Translations under genes and position numbers: made by a program
Part shown: positions 8,220-16,738 of the stretch, piece by piece
Numbering within the stretch: the first letter of the stretch is position 1
How the letters are laid out: each line of letters opens with the position of its first letter
Source: an uncultured Lachnospiraceae bacterium
GTDB lineage: Bacteria; Bacillota; Clostridia; Lachnospirales; Lachnospiraceae
Direction: 5' to 3'
Assembly: GCA_947566705.1 (NCBI GenBank)
Contig: CANOLA010000021.1
Span: 1 to 41,442 of the forward strand
Length of the DNA: 41,442 nt
Notes under the pieces: generated by a model
The model's database searches: none
What the model was told of the DNA's origin: nothing
The model's input: the letters and a program-made list of their open reading frames with translations, nothing else

Positions 8220-8933
8220 TTATTCAGATTTCCCGGCTGCCTGGCTTTTTCCTGTACATCCCGCAGACATTCCGCAGTTTGCACAGTCACCGGACAGACA
8301 TCCTGCCGGCTCAGCAAGCGGCTTTCCTTTGGCTTCCATTTTTTTGCGGACAATATTCATTCCTGCAACTAAAAATCCCAGTACAAGGAATGCTCCCGGT
8401 GCCATAATAAAAATGGTAGCCGGTGTATATCCTTTAATAGATGACAGAAACGCAAGACCAAAGAATGTACCTGCACCTAAAATTTCACGGATTAAACCGA
8501 TAATGGTCAGCCCCATCGTAAATCCAAGTCCCATACCAATTCCGTCAAACACAGACTCCAGCGGTCCGTTTTTGGAAGCATAGCTTTCTGCACGGCCTAA
8601 AATAATACAGTTTACAACAATCAGGGGGATGTATACACCCAGTGATTTTGACAGTGCCGGCAGATATGCCTGCATTAAAAGCTGCACAACCGTAACAAGT
8701 GATGCCACAATTACGATAAATGCAGGAATTCGCACACCATTTGGGATGATATTACGGAACAGGGAAATCAGAAGGTTGGAACATACCAGCACCACCAGTG
8801 TGGAAAGTCCCATGCCAAGTCCGTTAATAGCTGAAGATGTAACCGCAAGTGTCGGACACATCCCAAGCATCAGGACAAAAGTCGGATTCTCCTTAATTAC
8901 GCCGTTGTATAAACGTTCTGTGTATTTATTCAT
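8220..8933 (-). CDS. rnfE: Rnf complex subunit E, membrane
   Basis: Integral membrane subunit paralogous to RnfA; together they form the pseudo-symmetric core of the Rnf pump. The start at ATG 8933 (MNKYTERLYNG) is preferred because AGGAGG lies 8 bases upstream; the in-frame GTG at 8942 abuts it. The sequence has NPTFVLMLGMCPTLAVTSS and VYIPLIVVNCIILGRAE, the paired Cys motifs of the family, within about six membrane segments. An unusual Cys-rich C-terminal tail (CLSGDCANCGMSAGCTGKSQ) follows the last helix and is not needed for the core fold. It overlaps the end of rnfG by 8 bases, implying translational coupling. Confidence 0.95.
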   Translation of the reverse strand: MNKYTERLYNGVIKENPTFVLMLGMCPTLAVTSSAINGLGMGLSTLVVLVCSNLLISLFRNIIPNGVRIPAFIVIVASLVTVVQLLMQAYLPALSKSLGVYIPLIVVNCIILGRAESYASKNGPLESVFDGIGMGLGFTMGLTIIGLIREILGAGTFFGLAFLSSIKGYTPATIFIMAPGAFLVLGFLVAGMNIVRKKMEAKGKPLAEPAGCLSGDCANCGMSAGCTGKSQAAGKSE

Positions 8934-9537
8934 TACCTGCACCTCCTAACGCATTCTGGAAGTAATAAATAGCAGCATTACAGCCGTTTGCCATTGCCTT
9001 TGAAGTAATTGTGGAACCAGTGATTGCTTCAATTTCATTTTCAGCTGAAGGAGCCTGTTTGACTACTGTAAACTCAGATACATTCTTACCCTCAAACTGG
9101 CTGTAGAACTCCTCTTCCTCTGCCTTCATTCCAAGTCCCGGAGTCTCGGCAATATCCGTTATGGAATATCCGTTTACCGTACCGTCATTTTTAATTCCAA
9201 CGGAAAATGTAATACTTGCCTGGCTTGCATCCTTTGCTGTTACTGTAATAACATAACCAAGCGGATTGCCGCTTTTGTCTGCTGCAAGCTCAATGTCATC
9301 AATGGTATCGCTGAATCCGGCTTCGGAAACCAGCTTATTTGCCTCTTCCTTGTCGAATTCCTGCGGAGTAAAGCTGTCAGCATCCTTAAAAACCGTCTGG
9401 TATGCTTCTTTTGCAGCTTCCTCATTTGCTTTTTCAATCGGTGTCTTTGTAATTTCATATACAAAGCCCAGAATCAGTCCAAGCGCCAGTGTAAAGGCAG
9501 TTAAAATCAAAGCGTCATGTACAATCTTTTTATTCAT
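8926..9537 (-). CDS. rnfG: Rnf complex subunit G, covalently flavinylated
   Basis: Single-pass membrane protein with an extracytoplasmic domain carrying covalent FMN in the Rnf electron path. The 203-residue protein has an N-terminal membrane helix (residues 7-28) and an FMN-binding domain ending in AITGSTITSKAMANG (171-185). TGST fits the ApbE target motif, making Thr176 the likely FMN attachment site. ETPGLG near 131 is also conserved. The gene overlaps rnfD by 8 bases upstream and rnfE by 8 bases downstream. The nearby apbE gene supplies the required transferase. Confidence 0.94.
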   Translation of the reverse strand: MNKKIVHDALILTAFTLALGLILGFVYEITKTPIEKANEEAAKEAYQTVFKDADSFTPQEFDKEEANKLVSEAGFSDTIDDIELAADKSGNPLGYVITVTAKDASQASITFSVGIKNDGTVNGYSITDIAETPGLGMKAEEEEFYSQFEGKNVSEFTVVKQAPSAENEIEAITGSTITSKAMANGCNAAIYYFQNALGGAGNE

Positions 9538-10492
9538 TCTTCCCTGCCTCCTTTACCTTCACAACCCCGAATGCCCTTGGAACCGTAAATTTCTCAATAA
9601 TCGGTACGAGCAGGTTGCTTAATATAATTGCAAAGGAAACACCCTCTGCATTCGCGCCGAAGCATCGGAACAGTCCCGTTAAAAGACCGCAGCAGATACC
9701 GAATATAATCTGCCCCTTCGGTGTAATCGGGGAGGTTACATAATCGGTTGCCATAAAGAATGCACCAAGCATCAGACCGCCACCGCATAACTGTGCAACC
9801 ACATAATTCATGTTAAATCTTTCTGCCCCGAAAATGAACATGAATACGGCAAATGTAATAATATAGGATGCCGGAATCTTAAGGTCAATTACGCCAAAGA
9901 GAATCATAATAATTGCTCCGATTAAAATAGCGATAACTGATGTCTCACCGATGGTTCCCGGAATCTTACCTGTCAGCATATCCATGACATTCACGGAAGA
10001 AAGCCCTTCATTTCTTATCATTGCAAGAGGAGTCGCCCCGGAATATGCCTCAAATTTACTGCTTGCATAATTTGTCATATCAGCAGCAAAAGCAATCAGC
10101 AGGAAACAGCGTCCGCCAAGTGCCGGATTCATAAAGTTCTGCCCAAGTCCTCCAAACATCATTTTTACAATGATAATTGCAAAAACAGCGCCAATGACTG
10201 CCTCCCACCATGGAAGCGATGCCGGAAGATTCATTGCAAGCAGAAGTCCTGTAACAACTGCACTTAAATCCGGAACAGAATTCTTTCTATGTACAATCCT
10301 GTCAAACACCCATTCCGATGCAACACAGGCTGCAATGGTTACTAAAATTAAAATCAATGCTTTGTAGCCAAAGTTATAGATACCAAACAGCGCAGCCGGA
10401 AGCAATGCAATGATTACATACAGCATCACGTTACTGGTAGAGTCCTTGGCACGAACATGCGGTGAAGATGAAACCTGATATTTTTCACTCAC
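9530..10492 (-). CDS. rnfD: Rnf complex subunit D, membrane flavoprotein
   Basis: Polytopic subunit with covalent FMN, proposed ion-translocating component. The 320-residue protein starts at GTG 10492 with GAGGTGG upstream. It has about nine membrane segments, the NPALGGRCFLL segment (122-132), and AYSGATPLAM (149-158), where Thr154 is the expected ApbE-dependent FMN site. Later conserved features are MATDYVTSPITPKGQ and CCGLLTGLFRCFG. It is 19 bases downstream of rnfC, and its last 8 bases overlap the rnfG start. Length is normal. Confidence 0.95.
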   Translation of the reverse strand: MSEKYQVSSSPHVRAKDSTSNVMLYVIIALLPAALFGIYNFGYKALILILVTIAACVASEWVFDRIVHRKNSVPDLSAVVTGLLLAMNLPASLPWWEAVIGAVFAIIIVKMMFGGLGQNFMNPALGGRCFLLIAFAADMTNYASSKFEAYSGATPLAMIRNEGLSSVNVMDMLTGKIPGTIGETSVIAILIGAIIMILFGVIDLKIPASYIITFAVFMFIFGAERFNMNYVVAQLCGGGLMLGAFFMATDYVTSPITPKGQIIFGICCGLLTGLFRCFGANAEGVSFAIILSNLLVPIIEKFTVPRAFGVVKVKEAGKNE

Positions 10493-10511
10493 AACTATCC
10501 ACCTCTTTCTT

Positions 10512-11837
10512 TTATTTTTGTTTTCTCTTTTCTGCTAAAACCAGTTTTTTCATGGTCTTTACGGACTGTGCAACCTGGCGTCTGGAAGGACATACATATG
10601 TGCAGCTTCCGCACTCAATACACTCCAGTCCGTGCCATGCCTCAAACGCTTCCATCTGTCCGGTATTGCCGAATTTTGCAAGCCTGCTCGGAATCAGGTT
10701 CTCCGGACATGCCTCCACACAGCGTCCGCAGTTAATGCATGCAAGCGGCTCTCCCATCTCTTTTACGGCATCCTTGCTGAAACAGAGAATGGATGAGGAA
10801 GTCTTGGTCGTTGGAATATCCAGACTGAACATGGAAAATCCCATCATTGGACCACCGGAAATGATTTTTTCCGGCTCTGTGGTAAATCCTCCGGCTGCAT
10901 CCACAAGCTGCTGGTACGGTGTTCCCATACTGTAAAGGAAATTGGATGGATTTTTTATGGCGTCACCAGTCACGGTTGATACACGCTTCATAACCGGAAT
11001 ACCATTTTTGACCGCCTGGTAAACTGCAATAATGGTTTCTACATTGTCCACAATACATCCCGCGTCAGCCGGAAGCATTTTGGAATTAATGGCTCTTCCA
11101 GTAACTGCATAAATCAGCTGACGCTCACCGCCCTGCGGGTACTTCGTCATAAGCTCGCATACTTCCATGCGGGGCTCATCCTTTGTCAGCTCCCTTAACT
11201 TTTCAATACAGTCCGGTTTGTTGTTTTCTACACCAAATACACCTTTTGCATTTTCAAAGAGCTGCAGAATAATCTTCATGCCGGCAACCAGTTCGTCCGG
11301 ATTTTCAATCATTCTGCGGTAATCTGCCGTCAGATACGGTTCACATTCCGCACAGTTGGCAATGATGTACTCAATTTTGTCCGGCTCCTTCGGTGACAGC
11401 TTGACGTGTGTCGGGAATCCGGCTCCGCCCATACCTACCACTCCGGCCTCTTTTACTTTGCCGATAATTTCTTCTTTTGATAATGAAGCCACATCATCAA
11501 CTGCTGCGTATTCTACCTCCTGAAACTGGTCATCGCTTTCAATTACAATGGAATTAACCAGATCCCCGACAGCTACCCGCCGCGGTTCAATCTTTGTAAC
11601 TTTTCCGGAAACAGATGAATAAATCGGGGAAGAAACGAAGCCGCCCGCTTCTGCAATCTTCTGTCCTTTTAACACCGCATCTCCTACTGCGACAACCGGA
11701 GTCGCTGGCGCACCGATATGCTGGGACATCGGAAATACCAGTTCTCCCTTGGGTAAAACCTCTTTGATTGGCGCATCCTTTGCCAGTTCCTTTCCTTCAT
11801 AAGGATGAACGCCGCCTTTAAATGTTTTCAAACCCAT
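10512..11837 (-). CDS. rnfC: Rnf complex subunit C, NADH-binding iron-sulfur protein
   Basis: Cytoplasmic-face subunit that exchanges electrons with NAD+/NADH. The 441-residue protein has the N-terminal RnfC barrel (FKGGVHPYEGKELAKD), the FMN/NADH-binding glycine loop GVVGMGGAGFPTHVKL (residues 132-147), and two 4Fe-4S motifs, CINCGRCVEACP (367-378) and CIECGSCTYVCP (406-417). The Lys-rich C-terminal tail is short, unlike the long Ala/Lys tails of proteobacterial RnfC. It is first in the operon, with AGAGGAAAGAGGG before the ATG. The Rnf complex couples reduced ferredoxin oxidation to NAD+ reduction and export of Na+ or H+; which ion cannot be told here. Confidence 0.95.
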   Translation of the reverse strand: MGLKTFKGGVHPYEGKELAKDAPIKEVLPKGELVFPMSQHIGAPATPVVAVGDAVLKGQKIAEAGGFVSSPIYSSVSGKVTKIEPRRVAVGDLVNSIVIESDDQFQEVEYAAVDDVASLSKEEIIGKVKEAGVVGMGGAGFPTHVKLSPKEPDKIEYIIANCAECEPYLTADYRRMIENPDELVAGMKIILQLFENAKGVFGVENNKPDCIEKLRELTKDEPRMEVCELMTKYPQGGERQLIYAVTGRAINSKMLPADAGCIVDNVETIIAVYQAVKNGIPVMKRVSTVTGDAIKNPSNFLYSMGTPYQQLVDAAGGFTTEPEKIISGGPMMGFSMFSLDIPTTKTSSSILCFSKDAVKEMGEPLACINCGRCVEACPENLIPSRLAKFGNTGQMEAFEAWHGLECIECGSCTYVCPSRRQVAQSVKTMKKLVLAEKRKQK

Positions 11838-11862
11838 TCTTGTGCCCTCTTTCCTCTTATTT

Positions 11863-11953
11863 CGTAACCATCAGTTACGTTTATTCCTGTCAAAACTACA
11901 TAGTTTCCGACAGATTATCATTTAAATTATAGCACTTTTTCCCTAATTTTGAA
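11863..11953 (-). promoter_or_regulatory. rnf operon promoter and structured 5' leader
   Basis: On the minus strand, TTCAAA (11953-11948), a 16-base spacer and TATAAT (11931-11926) with an extended -10 TG (TGCTATAAT). The leader can form two hairpins before rnfC: CTGTC/AAACTA pairing with TAGTTT/GACAG (11887-11913), and CGTAAC with GTTACG (11863-11879). No Rex-type operator (TTGTTAAN4TTAACAA) was found. The hairpins may tune stability or initiation; that is inference. Confidence 0.6.
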
Positions 11954-12005
11954 GATGAAAATTTAATTTTTTATTTATATTTTGTATTATTTTTCGTACA
12001 AGAAA

Positions 12006-12034
12006 GTGACGCTTTCCAGAATTTGTGGTAAAAT
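12006..12034 (+). promoter_or_regulatory. promoter of the YprB-like nuclease gene
   Basis: GTGACG (12006-12011), a 17-base spacer and TAAAAT (12029-12034) with an upstream TGG giving an extended -10. It lies 38 bases before the chosen start codon. Confidence 0.55.
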
Positions 12035-12071
12035 AAATGAAACAGTGTATACAACAGATAAAGGAGCTGCC

Positions 12072-13175
12072 ATGAAAACAACACACAAAGAACAATTATA
12101 TATAAAACAGGATATGCTTACAGACCAGCTTTTTGATGAACATTCCATTTTTTTTGATATTGAAACGACCGGATTTTCCCCAAAACAGTCCAGCCTTTAC
12201 ATGATTGGCTGTGCCGCCAGGTCAGAAGGCAAAATATGTATCGACCAGTTTTTTGCAGAAAACCCTTCCGAGGAAAAAATGGTAATTTCCGCCTTTCTGG
12301 ATGTGCTGAAACAGTATGACACCATTATTTCCTTTAACGGCGTGGGCTTTGATATTCCCTACCTTAAGGCAAAATGCGATTTTTACCAGCTTCCTGAAAA
12401 TCTGAGGGATTACAATTACCTGGATATATTTAAATCAGTTTCTGAACTGAAATTTTTGCTGAAGCTGCCAAACTATAAACAAAAATCCATTGAAGCATTT
12501 TTAGGGATTAACCGGGAGGACAGGCAGACAGGGGGAGAGCTGATTAATGTATATCTGGATTACGTGAAAAATCCTGATGAAAAAGCATATGAACTTCTGC
12601 ATCTGCATAATTATGAAGACGTTATTGGTATGATTGACCTGCTTCCCGTACTCTCCTATCTGGAACTTTTTAACGGACAGTATGCAATTCTTTCCACAAG
12701 AATTGACACTTACCATACATTTACGGGAAAAACCGGAACTGAATTAATTATCACTATGGCTAACGATTATCCCGTACCTAAACGGATTTCCCACAAACTG
12801 AATGATTTTTACCTGATGATCAGTCAGGAACGTACCTCCATAAGGGTACCGATTTTTGAAGGTGAACTGCACTATTTTTATCCTGATTATAAAAATTATT
12901 ACTATCTTCCCAAAGAAGATATGGCAGTACACAAAAGCGTTTCCTCCTATGTGGATAAGGAATTCCGGGAACCAGCCAGCGCAGCAAACTGCTATACCAG
13001 AAAATCCGGAAGTTTCCTTCCCCAGCAGCGCAACATCATGAAACCTGAATTTCTGAAACAATATAGGGATAAAACCAGTTATTTTGAAGTCACGGATGAC
13101 TTCTGCTCCTCTGATATTATGCTCCGGCGTTATGTGGATCATATTCTAAAATATATGTTTGAAACAAAAAAATAG
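12072..13175 (+). CDS. RNase H-like exonuclease, YprB type
   Basis: Probable 3'-5' exonuclease of the DnaQ/RNase H-like superfamily. The start is ATG 12072 with AAGGAG 5-6 bases upstream; the open frame extends further 5' across the promoter. The 367-residue protein carries the acidic exonuclease motifs: FFDIETTGFSP (about residues 27-37, Exo I Asp/Glu), ISFNGVGFDIPYLKAKC (about 92-108, Exo II Asp) and LHNYEDVIGM (about 180-189, Exo III Asp). An uncharacterised roughly 170-residue C-terminal region follows. It matches the Firmicute YprB family (ribonuclease H-like domain) in length and motif order. It is a single gene, not in an operon. The substrate is unknown. Confidence 0.8.
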   Translation: MKTTHKEQLYIKQDMLTDQLFDEHSIFFDIETTGFSPKQSSLYMIGCAARSEGKICIDQFFAENPSEEKMVISAFLDVLKQYDTIISFNGVGFDIPYLKAKCDFYQLPENLRDYNYLDIFKSVSELKFLLKLPNYKQKSIEAFLGINREDRQTGGELINVYLDYVKNPDEKAYELLHLHNYEDVIGMIDLLPVLSYLELFNGQYAILSTRIDTYHTFTGKTGTELIITMANDYPVPKRISHKLNDFYLMISQERTSIRVPIFEGELHYFYPDYKNYYYLPKEDMAVHKSVSSYVDKEFREPASAANCYTRKSGSFLPQQRNIMKPEFLKQYRDKTSYFEVTDDFCSSDIMLRRYVDHILKYMFETKK

Positions 13176-13201
13176 TCCGGATAAACCGGAATTATCAAGT
13201 T

Positions 13202-13231
13202 AAAAAAGGCTTTCCCCCGTCAGGGGAAAGC
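13202..13231 (-). terminator. terminator of cheR
   Basis: GCTTTCCCC pairs with GGGGAAAGC around a 5-base loop; on the minus strand it is followed by CTTTTTT. On the plus strand it may also end the nuclease transcript, though the T run there is weak. Confidence 0.8.
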
Positions 13232-13235
13232 TGTG

Positions 13236-14015
13236 TTATTCATCCTTTGAAAAATAAAAACTGCTCATCCTGTTATATCCAAGCTCTTTGTAATTAGTAA
13301 TCTGCTCCGTACTTCCGATAAAAAGAACCCCGTGTTTTTTCAGTGACTGATAGAAGTTTTTGTAAATCATATCCTTTGCCTCATCCGTAAAATAAATTAC
13401 CACATTCCGACAGAGAATCAGATCAAATCCCTTTGGATAAGGATCCTTAAGGAGATTATGTTCTTTAAAAATTACACAGCGTTTTATTTCATTCGCAATC
13501 TGGTAAGACCTTCCAACCTGTGTAAAATATTTCTTTTTTAAGTCAGCCGGAACATTTGCAACACTTTTTTCATTGTACAGACCAACCTGTGCATGCTCAA
13601 TTACCTGCTTGTCAATATCAGTCGCCGTAATATGTATGTTTGACAGCGGAATATGCCTGGAAAATGCCATAACAAGCGAATACGGCTCATCACCGGTCGA
13701 ACAGGCAGCGCTCCAGATATTAATGGATCTGCCCTGGTCTTTTAAAAGCTTCGGTATCACTTCTTCATCCATCAGCTTCCACTGGTCCGGATTCCGGTAG
13801 AACTCGGATACGTTGATTGTAAGAAAATTAACAAATTTTTCAAACTTTTCTGTATCTGATTTAATCAGCCTGATATAGTCATCATAATTCTTGCACCCGT
13901 TCTTTCCGGCAATTGTATCAATACGGCGGCGCATCTGTTTTTCCTTATAGAAATTAAGATCTATTTTTGTCAGCTGCAGAACATCCTTTTTAAACTTTTC
14001 ATAATTGTCAAACAT
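13236..14015 (-). CDS. cheR: chemotaxis protein methyltransferase
   Basis: Methylates glutamates of chemoreceptors with S-adenosylmethionine, setting adaptation in chemotaxis. The chosen start at 14015 (MFDNYEKFKKD) has GGGGAGGAAATT directly upstream; the frame could extend nine codons further. The 259-residue protein has the CheR N-terminal helical domain with KEKQMRRRIDTIA (about 26-38) and the methyltransferase domain with NIWSAACSTGDEPYSLVMAF (about 107-126, AdoMet loop) and LILCRNVVIYF (about 199-209). No other che gene is adjacent, so this is a solitary cheR; a CheY-like/CheX-like pair lies 16 kb away. Confidence 0.93.
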   Translation of the reverse strand: MFDNYEKFKKDVLQLTKIDLNFYKEKQMRRRIDTIAGKNGCKNYDDYIRLIKSDTEKFEKFVNFLTINVSEFYRNPDQWKLMDEEVIPKLLKDQGRSINIWSAACSTGDEPYSLVMAFSRHIPLSNIHITATDIDKQVIEHAQVGLYNEKSVANVPADLKKKYFTQVGRSYQIANEIKRCVIFKEHNLLKDPYPKGFDLILCRNVVIYFTDEAKDMIYKNFYQSLKKHGVLFIGSTEQITNYKELGYNRMSSFYFSKDE

Positions 14016-14083
14016 AATTTCCTCCCCTGGAACCGGTCGCATGTCTCCTGTACAGAAATTCCCCGAATGGCAGTTACAGTAAC

Positions 14084-14121
14084 AAAAACTAAGAAGCTGC
14101 CATATCCAACAGCTCCTTAGT
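14084..14121 (-). terminator. terminator of the cmk-ispH-S1 operon
   Basis: ACTAAGGAGCTG pairs with CAGCTTCTTAGT (one G-U or mismatch pair) around a 10-base loop, followed on the minus strand by TTTTGTT. It lies 13 bases after the S1 gene stop. The palindrome GTTACAGTAAC at 14073-14083 is next to it, in the cheR upstream region. Confidence 0.8.
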
Positions 14122-14133
14122 CGTTTGTCTTCT

Positions 14134-15216
14134 TTAGTCCTCTGATGCAGTCTCTGTATCCGCTGCTGCTGTCAAAGCTTTCATGCTTAAGCTGATTTTC
14201 TTGTCGGCTTCATTAAAATCTACAATCTTAGCTTCCACTTCCTGCCCGATTTTTAGTACATCGGAAGGCTTCTCCACATGATCCTGTGAAATCTGGGAAA
14301 CATGAAGCAGTGCATCCACACCCGGTGCCAGTTCAACGAATGCCCCAAAATCTGTCATCCTGGCAACCTTTCCGGTTACCACATTTCCTACAGCATACTT
14401 TTCTGTTGCACCGTTCCATGGATTTTCATCATCAAATTTCATACTGAGAGCAATTTTGGTCTCAGTCATATTTTTAATAAATACCCGGACCTGCTGTCCA
14501 ACGGTAAAGACCTTCTTCGGACTCTCTACCCTGCCCCATGACATCTCTGAAATGTGAAGCAGTCCGTCCACACCTCCCAGATCAATGAATGCACCAAAAT
14601 CAGTAACATTCTTAACAGTTCCTTCCACAACGTCACCAATATGAAGTCTGGAGAACAGTTCCTTCTGGATTTCTGCCTTTCTGGCTACCAGTAAAGTTTT
14701 GCGGTTACCAATGATTCTTCTCTTTTTCGGATCAAATTCCGTAATAATGAATTCAATCTCCTGGTCCTTGAATTTGGTTAAATCCTTCTCATACGTATCG
14801 GATACCAGGCTGGCCGGGATAAATACCCTTGTCTCATCCACAATGGCACAGACACCGCCGGCAAGTACCTGGCTGACCTTTGCCTTAAGGACTTCCTGGC
14901 TTTCAAATGCCTCTTCCAGTCTCTTGCTTCCTTTTTCAGCAGCAAGCCGCTTGTAGGAAAGGAGAACCTGTCCTTCGCCGTCATTCAGCTTAAGGACTTT
15001 GGCTTCCAGGGTATCGCCCGGTTTGACTACTGTAGTAAGGTCTATATTTGGTTCGTTTGTATATTCGCTGCGCGTAATGATTCCTTCTGACTTATAGCCG
15101 ATGTTAAGGATTATCTCATCTGGCTTGACATCAATAACGGTACCCTCTACCACTTCTCCATTTCTTATAGATTTTAAAGATTCTTCCAACATTTGTTCAA
15201 AGCTCATTTCTGACAT
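14134..15216 (-). CDS. S1 RNA-binding domain protein (ribosomal protein S1-like)
   Basis: A 360-residue protein made of four S1 domains, starting near residues 17, 100, 188 and 272 (GEVVEGTVIDVKPDEIILNI; SQVLAGGVCAIVDETRVFIP; GDVVEGTVKNVTDFGAFIDL; GNVVTGKVARMTDFGAFVEL). The last two have the strongest S1 consensus (GVDGLLHISEMSWGRV and GVDALLHVSQIS). It binds mRNA and probably helps translation initiation or RNA handling. In many Clostridia this protein is fused to IspH; here it is separate and its start overlaps the ispH end by 20 bases, with its GAGGAGGT ribosome binding site inside the ispH codons for Glu-Glu-Val. That arrangement implies translational coupling. Confidence 0.9.
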   Translation of the reverse strand: MSEMSFEQMLEESLKSIRNGEVVEGTVIDVKPDEIILNIGYKSEGIITRSEYTNEPNIDLTTVVKPGDTLEAKVLKLNDGEGQVLLSYKRLAAEKGSKRLEEAFESQEVLKAKVSQVLAGGVCAIVDETRVFIPASLVSDTYEKDLTKFKDQEIEFIITEFDPKKRRIIGNRKTLLVARKAEIQKELFSRLHIGDVVEGTVKNVTDFGAFIDLGGVDGLLHISEMSWGRVESPKKVFTVGQQVRVFIKNMTETKIALSMKFDDENPWNGATEKYAVGNVVTGKVARMTDFGAFVELAPGVDALLHVSQISQDHVEKPSDVLKIGQEVEAKIVDFNEADKKISLSMKALTAAADTETASED

Positions 15217-16051
15217 TCTTTGAAACCTCCTCGATGATATAGTTTGGGGTCGAAGCCCCTGCGGTAATACCTACGTTATTGATGGAGTGTATCTGACGAT
15301 AATCCATATCCCTGCTCGTTTGTATATAGTAAGTATTTTCACATTCCTTTTTAGATATCTCATACAGTTTCTGTGTATTGGAGCTGTGTCTGTCTCCAAT
15401 CACAATCATGGCATCGGACCGGCGGGCTAATATACGTGCTTCTGCCTGCCGCTCTTCTGTCGCATTGCAGATGGTATCTAAAACACTTATATCATACCCT
15501 TTTTTTCCGATAATTTCAACTAATTCTTGAAATTTATTGTAGTTAAATGTCGTTTGCGCCACAAAACAAACTTTTTCACCCTCTTTTATGGGCAGATTTT
15601 CTATATCTTCAGGGGATGAAACGGTAAATGAGTTCTGGTTGTACACCCACCCCAGAATCCCCAGAACCTCCGGGTGTTTGTTATTTCCGGCAATAACGAC
15701 CGTGTATCCTTTTCTGCTGTATTCTTCCACAAGGCGGTGGATTTTTTTGACAAAAGGACAGGTTACATCAACGATTTCAAACCCGGATTCTTCCATCTGT
15801 TTATACTCTGCCCTGCTGATTCCGTGGGAACGGATGATGATTCTGCCTTTGGGAAGCGAAGCCATCTCTTTGGGATTCTGAATGACCTTTACCCCTTTTT
15901 TTTCAAGGTCATGCACAACTTCCTCATTGTGGATAATTGGTCCGTATGTGTAAACAGGAATATCAGAGTTTTTAATTTCCTTATACACCTGCTCCATTGC
16001 CCGTTTTACCCCGAAACAAAAGCCTGCGCTTTCTGCAACTACCAGATTCAT
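15197..16051 (-). CDS. ispH: 4-hydroxy-3-methylbut-2-enyl diphosphate reductase
   Basis: Last step of the MEP isoprenoid pathway: reductive dehydroxylation of HMBPP to IPP and DMAPP by an iron-sulfur enzyme. The 284-residue protein has the conserved AESAGFCFGVKRAM (residues 6-19, first cluster Cys), YGPIIHNEEVV (36-46), RSHGISRAEY (74-83), DVTCPFVKKIH (95-105, second Cys), ANNKHPEVLG-like GNNKHPEVLG, VLDTICNATEERQAEA (third Cys, near 193), and the final GASTPNYIIEEV. Its ATG overlaps the cmk TGA (ATGA), and its end overlaps the S1 gene by 20 bases. The order cmk-ispH-S1 is common in Clostridia. Confidence 0.95.
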   Translation of the reverse strand: MNLVVAESAGFCFGVKRAMEQVYKEIKNSDIPVYTYGPIIHNEEVVHDLEKKGVKVIQNPKEMASLPKGRIIIRSHGISRAEYKQMEESGFEIVDVTCPFVKKIHRLVEEYSRKGYTVVIAGNNKHPEVLGILGWVYNQNSFTVSSPEDIENLPIKEGEKVCFVAQTTFNYNKFQELVEIIGKKGYDISVLDTICNATEERQAEARILARRSDAMIVIGDRHSSNTQKLYEISKKECENTYYIQTSRDMDYRQIHSINNVGITAGASTPNYIIEEVSKNVRNEL

Positions 16052-16716
16052 CCCACTGCCTCTTTAATGATTTTTTTCATTTCAGAAACCACACCGTCAA
16101 TATCCAGATCTGAGGAATCAAGAAGAACGGCATCGTCTGCCTGCTTTAACGGGGAAACATCCCTGTGCATGTCACGGTAATCCCGGTCTTTTATATCCTT
16201 TTCGATTTCTTCCAGATTACATTCCACGCCCTTTTCACACAGCTCGTCAAATCGTCTTTTTGCACGTACTGCGGAACTGGCCGTGAGATAAATTTTAACA
16301 TCTGCATCCGGCAGAACCACCGTTCCTATATCACGGCCGTCCATAATAACGTTTTCCTTTGCTGCCAGCTGCCTCTGCAGTTCCACAAGCTTTGTCCGGA
16401 CAACAGGATACACGCTGGTTTCACTTGCCATCCTTCCTACTTCTTCCCTGCGGATAAAGGCACTGACATTTTCCCCGTTTAAAAGTACCTGCTGTTCCCC
16501 GCCTTCATACCTTATCGTAACATCGACATCCCTGCATGCACTGGCAACTGCCTGTTCATCCCCTGCTTCTATGCCGCTTTGTATAAAATAATATGCCATG
16601 GCACGGTACATCGCTCCGGTATCCACATAAATGTAGGACAAATCCTTTGCGAGTTTTCTGGCAATGGTGCTTTTTCCGGCTCCCGCCGGTCCGTCAATTG
16701 CAATATTAAATGACAT
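16048..16716 (-). CDS. cmk: cytidylate kinase
   Basis: Phosphorylates CMP and dCMP to the diphosphates with ATP. The chosen start, ATG 16716 (MSFNIAIDGPAGAGKST), has GGAGG 7-8 bases upstream; the open frame extends ten codons further without a better site. The 222-residue protein has the P-loop GPAGAGKSTIA near residue 9, DTGAMYRAMAYY near 32, DGRDIGTVVLPDADVKIYLTA near 130, and DRDYRDMHRDVSPLKQADDAVLLDSS near 180. It is the first gene of cmk-ispH-S1, with a 4-base overlap to ispH. Confidence 0.95.
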   Translation of the reverse strand: MSFNIAIDGPAGAGKSTIARKLAKDLSYIYVDTGAMYRAMAYYFIQSGIEAGDEQAVASACRDVDVTIRYEGGEQQVLLNGENVSAFIRREEVGRMASETSVYPVVRTKLVELQRQLAAKENVIMDGRDIGTVVLPDADVKIYLTASSAVRAKRRFDELCEKGVECNLEEIEKDIKDRDYRDMHRDVSPLKQADDAVLLDSSDLDIDGVVSEMKKIIKEAVG

Positions 16717-16738
16717 TGTTTTTCCTCCATGGACTGTA

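Noticed and set aside
11838-11960. Rex (NADH-sensing) operator before rnfC
   Set aside because: No TTGTTAAN4TTAACAA-like match; only hairpins were seen.
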